Source: Corvus cornix cornix
Taxonomy: Eukaryota > Chordata > Aves > Passeriformes > Corvidae
Direction: 5' to 3'
DNA: 64,000 bases
Assembly: GCF_000738735.6 (NCBI RefSeq)
Contig: NC_046334.1
Location: 23,503,710-23,567,709, forward strand
Part shown: one piece after another, positions 25,101-38,100 of the stretch
Layout: the number at the start of each line of letters is the position of its first letter
How positions within the stretch are numbered: the first letter of the stretch is position 1
Program-made: the position numbers and the translations under genes
The notes under the pieces: generated by a model
What the model was told of the DNA's origin: nothing
What the model saw: the letters and a program-made list of their open reading frames with translations, nothing else
Databases searched by the model: none

Positions 25101-28100
25101 AATGTTGAGTATTTTGGTCAAGAATTGGCCTGTATAGGACTACAAAGCTTTTTTAAAAGAGTCTTCTGACAGGCTTATGATTTGAAAGTAAACACGTAGA
25201 AGTAGAAGCTCATGGTGAAGTTAGTACTAACTTTCCAATATGTGGCTTTTAAAAAAGATTTTGAAATTGGAATGAATCATTACAAAACAAACAAACAAAA
25301 GAGGCCTATTGCTTACTGCCAGAAAAATGCACATCGTTGTCAGTTTGGTTTGCAGAGCTGCTTCTTACATTACAAAGAGTTAAACTGTGTTCAGTGAAAG
25401 AGGAACACTTTTCTCTGGAAGACTAGTATGAGCATAATATTTTACCTGCTTCTAGATTTGATGGCTTCGTATTTTATTCATGGCAGTGACTTCTAACTAA
25501 ATAACTAACCTTCCAGGTAGGCTTAGTGGTGAAATAAAATGACTGAATAGGAAGAAAAAACCCAAGGTAATGATAGATATGGAAAAAAAGAAACCAGTAG
25601 AATTAAAGAGAAAAAAAGGAACCATAATGTGGGCATAGTGCAAATTTAGTAAATTTGTATTCAATTAATTCAATAAAACTCTAGTATTTTGAAGGAAACA
25701 GAGGAAAGAATGCTCTTATCTGTTAGCAAAGGATCCTGAGCAGCATCTCCTAGGGCTTCATGCTGAAAGCAGGAGTCTCAGCTAATCTGTGTGTGAGGTC
25801 ATTAGAAAGCTGGCTTGCTGTCTAGCCTGCTGATGGGGGAAAACTTTCATAAACCTATATTCAGAAATGGGGAATGAGGAAAGAAGAAAATAGGAAAACT
25901 GTGTCATGTGATACCTCTCACCTAGAAAACAGTAAAAACAGAAACAGAAGTGTTACAGGTGGAAATTACTACCACTACTAATAGTACTTGCCATTTTTTT
26001 TTAAGATTAAAGAACTGTTAGATAAAGGCAACTCCATAGCTATAATAGCCTTCTGTAAGGTATTTAGCTTATGTCTCATAACTGTGTCAGTGCTTTAATC
26101 AGAACACTGGTTTCCTAAAATTAGCTAATAAAGTTCTAGGTAATTGTTAATGAGAAACTATATACTTTCACTTTTATGATTTCACAAGGCCCAAAGCAAT
26201 TTAAATTAACAGCCTGGGTACATGAATTGTTTGGTGTAAATAAGGAATTATGAACAGCTGTACCTGTTCAAACAAACCTTGCTTTGAAATAGCTGTACAC
26301 ACAGTGGTCAAGGTAAAACCAAAGAATGCTGCCTCTCTGTATACAATCCAGACAATTAATTCTTGACACAGAAGAGGCTGAAGGCTTTATAGTAGAGGAG
26401 CACCCACAGTAATACTTCCTTCATATTAACAGCCAATACCCAAGTGATTTAAAAAATAAGGATGTGTTGTCTATTAATGATTTAAAGTTAATAAATTAAA
26501 TTAACAAAGCAACAAATTGCTGTGAAGACATTTCCTCTAAACACTAAGAAACTATATTCTTTCAAATAATAAGGACACACTATAGAACTAACTGCAATAA
26601 AAGTGTCACCTTTGCAGGCAAGATAAGGTAACTGCTAGCTGACCAAATTATTTTATACATTCTGAAAAAAATAATCAAAGTAATCCAATAGTGGAATAAT
26701 CTCTGTGCCCAGCCACTGTATTTTGTATTTTGATATTGTCATATTAGAGCTGGCATATACACATTATTGAAAACATTCAGCTCAGAAAAGGCGTAATGAC
26801 TGGAACTTGGCAAAGTTCCTGAAGCAGGATGAGATGGATTCCTTGCATGTATCTTTCTAGCCCACAGTGAAAACAACCTTCACAGGAAATCTCTGTGTTT
26901 TATTTATGATGCCATTCGAGGAGGTTTTGGTGTGAAGGAAGGAGCTGCAATAGAGAGTTGCACTGTGAGACTCAGGGTTAGGATAATTTGAACTGCAGCA
27001 ACTCCTTAGCCTTGACAGCTATCTATACACACACACAGCTGTTCCATTTGGGCCTCGTGCATGCTCATCCTTCACAAAGACCACTTTTGGTGCAGTGGTA
27101 CTGAAGCTGATTACTTGCTATTCAGTGTGCTGCATTATAGCATTCCTTTTTACACAGTTAATGTTTTGACAGCTTACCCTCAAACCAACTGTGAAGATTG
27201 TCTGCTGGTGTGAATTGTGCCATTTGTGGAGATGGGAGGCTGTGAAGTATAAGAAATGTTAATGTGACAATTTTATTAAATTTACAGGCTCTTAAAATAG
27301 ATCCAGCAAATACTAAAGCTCTCTACAGACGGGCTCAAGGATGGCAGGGAATAAAAGATCTCGATCAAGCACTGGTAATGATCATTTTTTTTCCCTCCTT
27401 TTAAATTTAAAATTCCATCAGATCATTAATGGCTATTTTTCTTTTATTTAAGGCTGATCTTAAAAAGGCTCATGAAATAGCCCCTGAAGACAAAGGTAAA
27501 ATAAGCTGTTTCTTTTTAAATTCCCTTAAGAATTTAACGAAGTATCCAGGGTAGTGTTCAGTTGGAATTCAAACCAGTGTGCTGCCTAAAATGCTGGCTT
27601 CTTCAACACTGATGTTCTGAGCACAGAACCCACTGAGGTGGAAAACCTGATTTTATACAGCAGTGATAATTCTGCTGCACTGGAAAACCTGCTTATGTAG
27701 GTCAGCAGCATTTCTCTTGAACTATGTCTGTATCTCACAGGGCTCTTATTAGCTTAATTTCCTGGTCTAATTGGGTGAGGCTTTTAGCTCCTAAGTTCTG
27801 TGTTGGCACACACTATGCTTGCTACACACTCCTCTACGTGGTTACCTTACCAGGTGAGACACAGCAAGGGATCAAGCTTTTTGCTGCTAGTATCTGACCT
27901 AATCAAAGATTAAATGCAGTTTTATTAAATAACCTAGGTGAGTTCCAGCAGTGAGCTGGTGTTAACCTATGAGGAGACCTAATGTAAAGAGATTACTGTA
28001 ACTCTGTCATTTTCTTTTTGAGCAGCTATCCAGACAGAAACACTCAAAATCAAGCAGAAGATAAAAGCCCAAAAGGAGAAAGAGAAAGCAGCTTATGCTA

Positions 28101-28114
28101 AAATGTTTGCTTGA
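13063..28114 (+). CDS. PPID: PPID, peptidyl-prolyl isomerase D (cyclophilin 40), complete, 10 coding exons
   Basis: This is a cytosolic HSP90 co-chaperone and prolyl cis-trans isomerase found in steroid-receptor complexes (family knowledge). Joined exons 13063-13147, 14910-15050, 15492-15598, 18972-19160, 19917-20039, 22293-22399, 24951-25092, 27288-27374, 27453-27495 and 28026-28114 give 370 codons plus TGA, the human length. All introns are GT-AG and phases close. The cyclophilin domain is at about 16-181, with catalytic and cyclosporin-site residues Arg75, Phe80, Gln83, Gln131, Phe133 and His146. His141 stands where cyclophilin A has Trp121, as in other CYP40s. An acidic linker with the DGSGD motif leads into the TPR domain (about 220-340), where carboxylate-clamp positions Lys227, Asn231, Asn278, Lys308 and Arg312 are kept. 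A Lys-rich tail ends in AKMFA. The gene is convergent with ETFDH. Confidence 0.98.
13148..14909 (+). other. PPID: PPID intron 1
   Basis: The first 600 bp continue the CpG island and hold the minisatellite. The remainder is AT-rich with no repeat or gene recognised. Confidence 0.7.
13468..13543. repeat. GC-rich 30-bp minisatellite in PPID intron 1
   Basis: A 30-bp unit is present in about two and a half copies (13471-13500 with a variant start, 13501-13530, then a partial). Each unit holds two GCGATGCC blocks separated by G4-5 runs. It is intronic, although open frames cross it. Confidence 0.85.
14910..15050 (+). CDS. PPID: PPID coding exon 2
   Basis: Residues 29-75. Acceptor TTTCAG|TTGGACG, donor A|GTAAGT. 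It carries the PKTAENFRALCTGEKG cyclophilin signature and ends at catalytic Arg75 of FHR. Confidence 0.97.
15492..15598 (+). CDS. PPID: PPID coding exon 3
   Basis: Residues 76-111, with the FMVQGGDFSNQNGTGGESIY core of the isomerase site (Phe80, Gln83). Acceptor TTACAG, donor AAG|GTACTC. Confidence 0.97.
15599..18971 (+). other. PPID: PPID intron 3
   Basis: The largest PPID intron (3.4 kb). It holds one antisense CR1 copy in its first third. I see nothing else beyond unique AT-rich DNA. Confidence 0.7.
15888..16345 (-). mobile_element. CR1 LINE, 3' part, minus orientation, in PPID intron 3
   Basis: It starts with the reverse complement of the CR1 terminus ('cacagaatcacagagtca') and runs into the RT end, readable in the minus frame as LRLDIGRNFLTERVV and WLRELGLFSLEKRR. 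It diverges beyond recognition near 16.35 kb and is antisense to PPID. The frame is partly open but lacks the ORF2 core. Confidence 0.9.
18972..19160 (+). CDS. PPID: PPID coding exon 4
   Basis: Residues 112-174 in 63 whole codons. It holds LLSMANAGPGTNGSQFFI and SHLDGKHVVFGQV with His141 and His146. Acceptor ATGCAG, donor AAG|GTAAGC. Confidence 0.97.
19917..20039 (+). CDS. PPID: PPID coding exon 5
   Basis: Residues 175-215: the end of the cyclophilin fold (AECGELKEGDD) and the acidic linker DGSGDAHPDFPED. Acceptor TTTCAG, donor GAT|GTAAGT. Confidence 0.97.
22293..22399 (+). CDS. PPID: PPID coding exon 6
   Basis: Residues 216-250 plus two bases of codon 251. It opens the TPR domain with NIGNTFFKSQNW, including clamp residues Lys227 and Asn231. 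Acceptor ATTAG, donor CG|GTAAGG. Confidence 0.96.
24951..25092 (+). CDS. PPID: PPID coding exon 7
   Basis: Residues 251-298, the second TPR with CVLNIGACKLKLSDWQGAIE and clamp Asn278. Acceptor CTGCAG, donor GAG|GTAAAT. Confidence 0.96.
27288..27374 (+). CDS. PPID: PPID coding exon 8
   Basis: Residues 299-327, the third TPR with NTKALYRRAQGWQG and clamp residues Lys308 and Arg312. Acceptor TTACAG, donor CTG|GTAATG. Confidence 0.97.
27453..27495 (+). CDS. PPID: PPID coding exon 9
   Basis: Residues 328-341 plus one base: ADLKKAHEIAPEDK. This 43-nt exon is separated from exon 8 by an intron of only 78 bp. Confidence 0.95.
28026..28114 (+). CDS. PPID: PPID coding exon 10, with stop
   Basis: Residues 342-370 and TGA at 28112-28114. 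It encodes the Lys-rich C-terminal helix (KQKIKAQKEKEKAAYAKMFA). Acceptor GAGCAG. Confidence 0.97.
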
Positions 28115-28231
28115 TTTTTTTTCCCTAAACATTTAAATCTATGCACTAACTCATGCAAAAGGATAAATGGAGCTGCTTCTTTCATTTGCCCTCTGCTGCA
28201 GTTTTCAGTGTTTACAACACAAAAGTCTAAT

Positions 28232-28237
28232 AATAAA
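28232..28237 (+). terminator. PPID: PPID poly(A) signal AATAAA
   Basis: Canonical hexamer 118 bp after the PPID stop, followed by a T-rich stretch (28261-28280). A second plus-strand AATAAA at 28444-28449 could serve a longer 3' UTR. Confidence 0.75.
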
Positions 28238-28602
28238 GACAAACTGTTCAAAGGTGATGTGGTTTTCTTTTTTTTTTTAAGCTGTAGTAACTTGTCTTGT
28301 GCAACTAAAGTATTTTTCTAATGTGTAAAGCCATGGTGGTTGTTTTCACAGCTTAATAGTGCTTCCTAAGCAGCTTGGTTTCACATGAAGACAATTTAGG
28401 CATCTTCATTGTTTCTATTAGAGCAGCCTGATTTCTTGGGAGGAATAAAAATGCTGGTAGACATAGAATGAAGATGCAAGTATTATTTTTTTTTAAACCC
28501 ACTTTACAGTAGGTATTTCCTATTATCATCAGGAAAAAAAAAACAACTGTAAATTTGATGTAAAATGTAACACTTAAAAGCAGTGAAAATTTTCTAAACT
28601 GA

Positions 28603-28608
28603 TTTATT
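28603..28608 (-). terminator. ETFDH: ETFDH poly(A) signal AATAAA (minus strand)
   Basis: TTTATT on the plus strand, 418 bp downstream of the ETFDH stop. This places the 3' ends of ETFDH and PPID within about 370 bp of each other. Confidence 0.6.
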
Positions 28609-29025
28609 TCCCTGACTGCCAGGTAGGATTACATATAGTAAATCACTCCAGCTAGAGAGAGAAAATACATTTTTTTAAGGTGGGTACTAAGTTACTCCAC
28701 CATACGCACAGTTCTGGATATTGCTCTTTTTACCACTGAACTTCAGCAGTAAATCCAAGCTCCAAGGCTCCTTTGTCAGTCCTGAGAAGAACTTCTGCCT
28801 GCCATACAGCTCCTGTAAAGAAGTCCTATTCAAATAAGGCTAGGGTTTAACCAGAAGGCACCAACTTTCTGTTTAATGCAACAGTCATAGGTAAAATTCA
28901 GAATGGCACATTAGTCTCAAACCCTTAACAATCAAGTCAGTGCCGTACGTTAATTACGCTGCAGCATAAAATACTCCAACATAATTGTTGTTGATAAGAA
29001 GTCACTGAATAGATCTCCTGTCAGT

Positions 29026-29189
29026 TTACATTCCATTATAAGCTGGTCCTCCTCCACCTTCAGGTACTACCCAGTTAATGTTCTGACTTGGGTCTTTAAT
29101 ATCACATGTTTTGCAGTGGACACAGTTCTGAGCATTTATCTGCAGCCTTGATCCTTCTCCCGTTTCCAGAGGAACATACTCATAGACCC
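29026..29189 (-). CDS. ETFDH: ETFDH coding exon 13, with stop
   Basis: Residues 566-619 and TAA at 29026-29028. It carries the ferredoxin-type motif QNCVHCKTCDIKDP (Cys588, 591, 594) and the invariant end GGGGPAYNGM. Acceptor TTGCAG. Confidence 0.97.
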
Positions 29190-32100
29190 CTGCAAAGACA
29201 AGAAGGGAGCTATCACTTTGCTGAACAGCTTCCCCCTGCATGCATACTCTACTTACCAGCAACTGTAATGAGGGAAATATATTACTAATGTGTTTTAATT
29301 CCCTTCTTCCATGTTTAATAGTTATTTCATCACAAAAGTACTGCTGGCATATTTTAAGACCTGCAACTGAACCCCCTTCTAGGAGGAAAATTAGAATGGA
29401 ATGCTTGAAGTAAGTAGTAGGCCAGGTGGCCTCCTCCTGAAGTACTTAGTCTTTCATCTTGCAGAAGGAGCTGACACACACATTTTTGTTACCTACCTGC
29501 TGGACAAAATCTTTGCTCTGGTCCATCGAATTCGGCCAGATTCTTGCTCACAGGGACGCTGTCATCTTTGAGAGTTAAATGAGCAGGCTGGTCATGTTCA
29601 TGGTTTGTACCACTTAAAGCCACAGATGACAGGAGATCAAAACTGATTTTTCCATCAGGCTTTGGGTATTCAATAGGTGTGCAGTCTTTGGCCGGCTTGA
29701 GCTGAGCAAAATCTGGTCCTAAATATATTTTTAATAAATTTCAGTATAGAATTACTGTAATTTGCAGTTACTCAAGAACAATTTAACTAAGCTGTTTTAA
29801 CTTCCCTTGTCATCAGAATGAAGTGCTTAATAAAAGGTAGCCTTTTTCACAAGACAAAAGACTATACTAAGTTGTACTAAGCACTGTTTTAATGTCTTCA
29901 TTTACATTGTATGGTAGCTAATACGACAAAGTCTGCTTCAATGCTTTATCAATTTCCTTTGCACACTTTAACACCTCACCACTGGACCAGATGTGCACCA
30001 GCTGAAACTAAGACCGGAAAAGACTGACCTATAAATTTAGAATCATCTTCAGGAGATAAAGAAATTACCTGGATGTTTTAATGTCCATGGTTCCATTCCT
30101 CTCAGTAGCCAATAAAATATACCTGTATATATCATCCCTCCATACACACCAAGTACACTATGGCAGGATGGTCGGATGTTTCTCACTGCATACAGCTCTT
30201 TCCAGACCCAGGACTTTTTCAGGTTCTCTTCATATTCTTGCACATCAAGTCCTAAGGCAGTACATTCATTACTTGTTAGGTACCTATAGTACATCAAGAC
30301 TATCCTTGAAATAAAAAGCAGATGCTGAATAAAAGCAACTGCTAGCAATGAAGTCAGCAAAATAAGAATTTCAGAACTGTAAGCTAGGAATGTACATGTT
30401 TCAGCCTCTTGAATCAAGAGACTGTTTTGTTGGTAGCCTCTATTGAATGAGCCACAAGCAGCATTAAATTGCCTCAAACCTCAGCAAAATATTAGACAGG
30501 TGGCTGTATTGGCACCTCAGTGGGAAAACAGCTACTTGCTCATAGAATCTGAGTGCTGACCAGGACAGTCTGCCTGTAATCCAAAGCCAGATTTGCAGTT
30601 CTAATGTCAAGTTCAAAAGCTTTTTCCATACAAGTTTTGCAACCACAGTCCCATTTCAGTTACTATGGCTATGGCTCAATGGATGATGCCAGTGCTAGAT
30701 CATTTCTCCCTTTCATGAGATTTATTTATTTCATGAGCACATTCATGAGATTTATTTGACTGCAAACTTCTGATTTAAACTCTTTGATTGTATTCTTTAC
30801 AAATACTAGGTATTTTACACTTGACACATCTACTGCAGTGTAGTTAAAAGTCAAGTAATTATCTCAAAAAAAAAAAGTTTCTTCAAATGAAAATTGTTTG
30901 AGAGCTTTTCCTTCATCATTCTCCATTACTACTATATGGGAATAAATGCTCTAAATAATCAGTTTTAAGCCTTTTCTATATACCAAAAGCATGCTTCAGT
31001 CTGTATTTCTCATAAAGCCCATTATCTCTGCAAAGAGGAAAGTGGCTGTAATAGTCCAGTCTTGACAAGACTGGAAGAAAAACATATAAAACCTGTCCAT
31101 AATCAAACAAGAGTGGCACACTACCCCACCAACACTGTTTATAGCTTCAGATGGATTCTAAGCGTTTTAGCATGTCTAGCTGAAGTTTTAATTGTTCAGC
31201 ACACCTTCTGTGGATGGCACATTTTAGCTGAATGGGAGCTCATTAGGCCTGAATCCACCAGTACAGAGAGGAGATTTCTAAAACGATCATCATGTGGCAC
31301 CTGGCTGTAGTGTCTATCTCCAGAGTGACTGGAATTCTAATTCTCTCTCTCTCTCCAGACTTTATTAACAGATTTCATGGGACAACTAAGGCTTAAACAA
31401 ATCACTACAAGGTGGTCAGGAGCAGGTGGTTACTTCAATGTGCTTGTATTACATATAAAATAAAATACACGTAGTCTCAAACTGAGACGACTAAAAGATT
31501 AAAGGACAGAAAAAATGGACTGAATGAAAACAGTATCCTAACAACAGTAAGAGCAAATCTGAAAAATCTCACCCTGTTTTGCTGACATTTAATCTATTCC
31601 TTTCTTTTTTCCTGTTTCGGCAGGCTTTCAGTAACACTTTCTGAATCATAAAGCACTACTTTTTAACATGTTTGTGGGAACAAAAGTATTCTGGTTTACT
31701 TATACAGTAATAATCTTACTTTTAAGATGGTCATTAGAGGTTCTAGCAGCAGGATCAATACTTGTGAATAAGTGAGCAATTTCTTTCTTAAATCATTTGA
31801 CATTATCAATAGTAAATAAATAAAATACATAAAATAAATAATAAAATAAATTTTAAGCACATCCATTTCATTATTTATTCACATTTCCAACTAATTCTTT
31901 CAGCCAGATTAATTACTGCTGTTAGCTGGTGGTGGTTCTAATTGAACACAAGGTAATTACAACTCAAAGTACAGTGATCTTACCTATTGTCTTTGATTGG
32001 AGGTTTTCGTTGATTAATTGACTAAAAATGGCTTCTGAAGCCAACATGCCACTTTTCATTGCAGTATGTGTTCCTTTGATCTTGGGAACATTCATGAGTC

Positions 32101-35100
32101 CAGGACTGCAACCAATTAATAATCCACCTGGGAAGGTGAGTTTGGGTATTGACTGAAGAGAAAACAGAAAGAAAGGTGGTTTTGTTGTTCTTGTTTTTTA
32201 AAATGAAAATAACATTCTCGAAATTAAACTGGCATAAGGCTTGAGTGTCCTTTCCATTTTCAGACTTGCATGTGTGCTCTCTAAACATGCACCAGTGACT
32301 CCACTTAGTCAAGGAATTTTAGTGTAGTATGCATACAGGAACACAGACATGGTACTTGTGCTGAGTATGAAAGTGGCAACACTTTCCTTACATCCTCTCT
32401 CCAGCTGCTTTATCTGCAACAAAACTTCAGCAGTGTCACCCACCGATACAGTTTTCCTCCTTCAGCCTCAAGTGAACTCTTTAAAATAAAAACCCAACTC
32501 TCCAATTCCCTGCTCTCCACACAGTAAGTTGTACTCATCTCATCTCACAGTGTTTTTTTCCACAATTTTTTTTCTGTGAAACTGCACAATGCCATCATGC
32601 CTGTCCCCCTCCCCCTTATTTTAGAAGTTGCTCAGCAGCCAACAAATATATTTTGGTGCAAAATCACCATCTTACTCCCGTTCTGTAAGCATAATGTCAT
32701 AGAATATGGTCCACTCACAAACCTAACACAGCCAGACGATTTGCAAATATCAGGCCAATAATATTAATATACTATGTTATACACCTATATTAACTAAGGA
32801 ATACCTCAGCTACCAAGGTGATGCAGATTTTAGACAGGGAACAGCTTCAAAATGCAGACTGACTGCAGAACTTTGAGCAGAAAGCTCTGATCAAAGCCTA
32901 ACTCTAAAATTGCTGTAGGCAAGTTTTGAACATACCGTTCCTCCAAAGTCTTTAGTAATGAGCAGCACTTCTTAAACTAGCATCCTGCTTTTATTAAAAC
33001 TGTCTGAAAGAATTCATTTTGCAGTAGCCTAAATAGCTTTACCCTAAACAAGTACCTTTACTTCATGAAAAATATATCCCTTGTACTTTAAGATAACCCA
33101 AACCAAAAGTTTTGTTTCTTCTGCTTGTTCAGGTGTTAGCTCTTTACTAGTCACCAAGGACTGCTTACTTTTGAATAGTCATATGGCAATCACTAAAAAA
33201 AAGTATTACATAGCATTTCTTCTGTGTTCTGTGCAATTTGTTTAATCAGGGATGTAGTGATTTGGTTCATAGGAAAGGTAATTCAGGCTGAAAACACAAC
33301 TACAACTTACTTTTCTGGGACCAGAAGTCTTAAGTTCAGCTACATAACACTATTTCAAAGGGATTAAGTATATAGGATGTTCTCTCTTTTCACAGAAAAC
33401 AGCCGCTCTGTTAGATCTATTAGGATGCAATGGTGCAGCACTGACATAAGCATAGAAAGATTTCTTGACTGGCTCTTTGAATTGCATAGAAAGATGGTGA
33501 TCAAGTACTTTTCTTCTGCAACCACTGTTTCACATAATATGCAAATAGTGACCAACATATTGCTAAAGAATAAATGAGATTAAAGATTAGTCATGTAACA
33601 CAAAAGGTTGCACATCCTGCAGCTTTGGCAGTAATTCTCATTACTAGTACTATGGCACTTGGTGCCTATTTTCACAGTTAGTTGAAGAAACACATCATGC
33701 CAGTATGGCACAAGCCGTCCCTGCCCCTGAGATACAGACACATAACAAGGCTGCTTTGGAGAAGGGGAGACACCTGCTCCCTGCAGAGTCTTTCCTGCCA
33801 GCAGATGGGAAACCTCATGTTCTTCCTCCCCTTACTCAGCTCAGGGCTTAAAATCTGTTAAGTGAGTCTAATGTTTGACACTTAAATGGGTCATCAATAT
33901 AAAGGTTTTTCCCCCTGGTATTCATAGCATACACTGTTCAACAACTGCAACACCTTTTATTTTTTCCACAAAATCCTTAAACCTTTCAAAGGTTTTTGAT
34001 AAAATGGAGATGAAATAGAGGGTGCATGGGAATTTAAGTGCTTCATTTTGCAATTTTAGTAAGATTAAGAAATAGTAGCTACAGAGATTAAGCTACTAAA
34101 TTCTGATCCTGCCTTCCACATACCCTAAAAACCACGTGTACTCTTCTTCCGCCTTCACTCTGTGTTAAAGACTGAAGATCATGGCCATAAGGTTATCTAT
34201 AACTCACAAAAAAGCTGAGGTTGATGGTAATTCTCTACACCTATTTGATGCAATACTGTTACCAAAATCAAAAACTGGAGCTACAGAATGACTTACATAA
34301 GAAAATATTCCTGGACTACAGTGATACAAATGAGTCAGACTGCTACAGTTATTAATCAAAGCAACACATGCAAAAGAGCTAATCTTAAAACTCTTCCTAA
34401 GTGAATCATCAATAAAGCTTTTTTTCACTGAAGCCATGTATTAAAAACAGTATTTTAAAAGAGTGACTTCATGATCAACTAAACAAATCTATCTACAGGA
34501 AATGTGAAAAAACCACCAAAAACCAACAAAACAAAGCATGCTTTTATATTAGGAACAATGCAAAGTAAGGGACATGTTGGTTTAAATCCAGCAAAGATGT
34601 CCAAAGATGAGGCAGAGATGTGCAAGAGCTCTAGTTCTACTGACTGTGTAACTTAGCACAATGTCTGTAAGTGACTTTAAAAAATACTGTGTTCTTTCAG
34701 CCATACATTTTGAGTGTAAGGAGGATGCAACTAAAGTCACACTTTGGCTACTCCACCAAAGCCAGAAATTCAATGACTATCTGTGATAGAGAAACCAGTG
34801 CACAGGGTGGAAAAAGAAGCCCCTCTTGCATAAAAGTCTAGATTAAAACATCTTGGTATTTTGCAACTTATCTGTGTTAATAATGGAATGGCAATGGTTT
34901 TTGAAATAAGCCAGTAACACAGCTATGTTACAGCATGATATGACATATTTCCACTGCAGAGTGGACAAAATCAACGCTCCGATTGATTAAATGTGCAGCA
35001 TGGGTGTAGTCAAGAAGTTGCTTCCTGAACCCACATGACTCACTCCCAGCAACGCACACTGAGGTCAAAGCCTAACTCCACACGACTGTGACAAGAGTGA

Positions 35101-38100
35101 TGCTGCTGAAGAATTCCACTTGTATTGCAGAAACTGTGTGAAGCCACATTTATACTAAGAAGAAGAGGTTGAAAAAGGAAAGGCAAAGTAGTCAGAGGGC
35201 AGAGTGGAATCACCCCACATACAGGCTGCAGATCACAAACACTCAGGCTAGTTTTAAGGTCCGAACTGAAAGGAGCATCTAGAAAATAGATCTGGGAGTA
35301 CAGAGAACACACTGCCATGACCTGTGTTTCAAGATGAGAAGCTAACAGGTTGAAAGTACTTTAAAACTGTTAAATACAAACTCCAGACCCTTTTTTTGGC
35401 AAGCTTTTCCAGCCCTTTCAACTGACTTTAAGTCTTGATGAATACTTATTCAAAATTTTACCTTTTACACTACTTAAGTCAACAAAATGAACAAAGTATT
35501 CCACCTCCCAAGAAAGCAGAAATTCAAAGCTGTGCATGAAAGAGACTCAAAGTATTTGTATGTGAAGAGGTAAAGATTTACCTGCCAAACTACATTACAA
35601 ATTCAGCACCATCAGTGACTTCAGGCTCAAACACTGAAAAGGAGTTCCTTTTACTAGGATAAACAAGTAATTTGGAAGACCCCACAGGAACAGATCAGTG
35701 GTACTACCCTGTCTTCCCCAAGATTCCAGGCAAAACAAAAGGTTGTCTGTGGGCTTTGCTGCTGAACATACTTGACTGCAATATAAATTCCACTTCACTG
35801 GCTGCTCATGGCTTGGACAAACACTCTTTGCTGGGTAAAAAACTGTCAGGATGTCTGGGCTCAGTGTTAGTGAATGGAGCTCCATCCAGCTGGCAGCCAG
35901 TCACTGGGGGGGGTTCCCCAGGGCTTGGTACTGCGGCCAGCCCTGTTTAATATCTTTATCAATAACCTCGACAAGGGGATTGAGTGCACCCAGTCAGTCT
36001 ACAGGCAACACTGAGCTGGGTGGGAGTGTTAATCTGCTGCAGAGGGATCTGGACAGGATGGATCTATGGACCAAGGCCAATTATACTGACATCCAGTGAG
36101 GGAAAAGTGCTCTGTCCTGTCCTTGGGTTACGACAGCCCCATGCAGTGCCTTAGGCTTGGGGCAGAGTGACTGGAAAACTGCCTAGCAAAAAAGGACACG
36201 GGAGTCCTGCCAGCTGAACATGAGCCAGCATGTGCCAGGTGGCCAAGAAGGCCAATGGCATCCTAGCTTAGATCAGAAATAATGTGGCCAGCAGGACCAG
36301 GGCAGTGATTATTTCCCTGTAGCTGGCACTGGTGATGCTGTATCTTGAATCCTTTGTCCAGTTTTGGGCCCCTCACAAGACATGAAAGTGCTGGAGTGTG
36401 TCCAGAGAAGGGCAATGGAGTTGACAAAGCTCGGGTCTTATGAAGAGCAGCTGAGGGAGCTGAGGGTGTTTAGCCTGGAGAAAAGGAGGCTCAGGGGAGC
36501 CCTTACCACTCTCTACAACCACCTGAAAGGAGGCTGTACTGAGGTGAGGGTCAGTCTCTTCTCCCAAGTAACATGTGACAGGAAGAGAGGAAAGGGCCTC
36601 AAGTTGTGCCAGAGGAGGTTTAGATTGGATATTAGGAAAAATATCTTCACAGGAAAGGTTGTCAGGCACTTGCACAAGCTGCCCAGGGAAGTGGTTGAGT
36701 CGCCATGCCCAGATAAGACCTACAGATGTGGCACTTAGGGATGTGGTTTAGTGGCAGACTTGGCAGTGGTGGACCAGTGATTGGAATCAATGATGTAAAT
36801 GGTCTTTTCCAATCTAAACATTTCTATAATTCAGTATTTCATTTAGAAAGTAAAGTGAATATGTCAGATTTTCAGTATGACAGAGCCTACATCAAGCAAA
36901 TCTCAGCAGCCAGTACTCAGCAAGACAAGAAAGTTCTTCTGTCCAGCAGAACATTTGGTATAGCATGCAATCCAAATCTACAGCACTAAATACGTGGCTA
37001 TAGAGAACTCAAAGTTAAAAACTTTGTGAAAAGAATTACCTGGATACCACCTTCATTTAATGCTCTGGCACCGTAGGCAATCCTTGTTCCACCCTCCAAA
37101 GTAGGCTGTACACTAGGATGGTGCTTCCACCTCTGAAATTCCCTAAATGGATTCAAATAGGGATTTTGATAATCTAAACCAACCTTAAAAAAGAAAAAGT
37201 GCACATTAATAAAAATAAGGTATGCAATTTCAACAGAAATTTGAAAATAAAACAATTGCACATTACTGCATCAAGTCTTTAAATCAATTTTATACTAAAG
37301 CAACCTCAGGATCTTTCTACTTAAACTACTAGCAAAAATACATTCTATTAATGGTACAGCAGAAGCAAATCTGAATATTTACTGCTACAAGTCTGTTCTT
37401 GTCCCCACCTGAAACATGGAAAATATTTAATTGCATTGTAACCACCTTCTAGCTGTCTTTGGAATAAAATGGATTAAATTAAGCATGGTTTAATGGGTGG
37501 CATTAAGCATGAAAACTTGTTTTAAATTTGTATTTCAACCTCTGCCCTAGAAAAGCTGAAGGAAAATGTAAACAATTATTTTTTGATCGTTATATCCTTG
37601 TGCTCACATACTTTAAACAGTTCTTCAAATTGTTTAGTAGTCAATTATAATTTCCAATTAGGTGAGCCATTGTAATAAAGCACAGGGAAGCAATGATGAA
37701 AGCACAAAATGGGAGAAAAAAGATTGCTAGTGGGCTGGATGCCCAGAATTCTTATGCATTTGAGGATTTGCCCAAATATATACTCTGTATTTCCCATCTT
37801 TAAGATAAATTCTTAAAAAGAATTCTGTTGCTGAATTTTTCTCTTTTGAGAAAGGAATTATTTCTGGTTCCTGTAAGCTTTACTGGAGATAAATAATAAT
37901 ATATATCACGAGTCAGCAGCAATCAAGACTTTGATTTCTGTGGCAGCTCACTGCTTTTAGAGCAGTGCTTACATCTACTTTGCTGACAGGATAAAATTAA
38001 TGAACAAGTTTCAAACTAAGGGTAAAATAACCCTACTGCAAGAATCATCTCAGACTGAAATAGGCATAAAGTTCAGAGACAAAAAGGTGATTGCGTGTTG

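Larger units (their letters stand above)
20040..27287 (+). other. PPID: PPID introns 5, 6 and 7
   Basis: Three introns (20040-22292, 22400-24950, 25093-27287) of 2.2-2.6 kb with no recognisable mobile element. A short CA tract lies near 27029-27040. Small frames are present but none resembles a gene. Confidence 0.6.
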
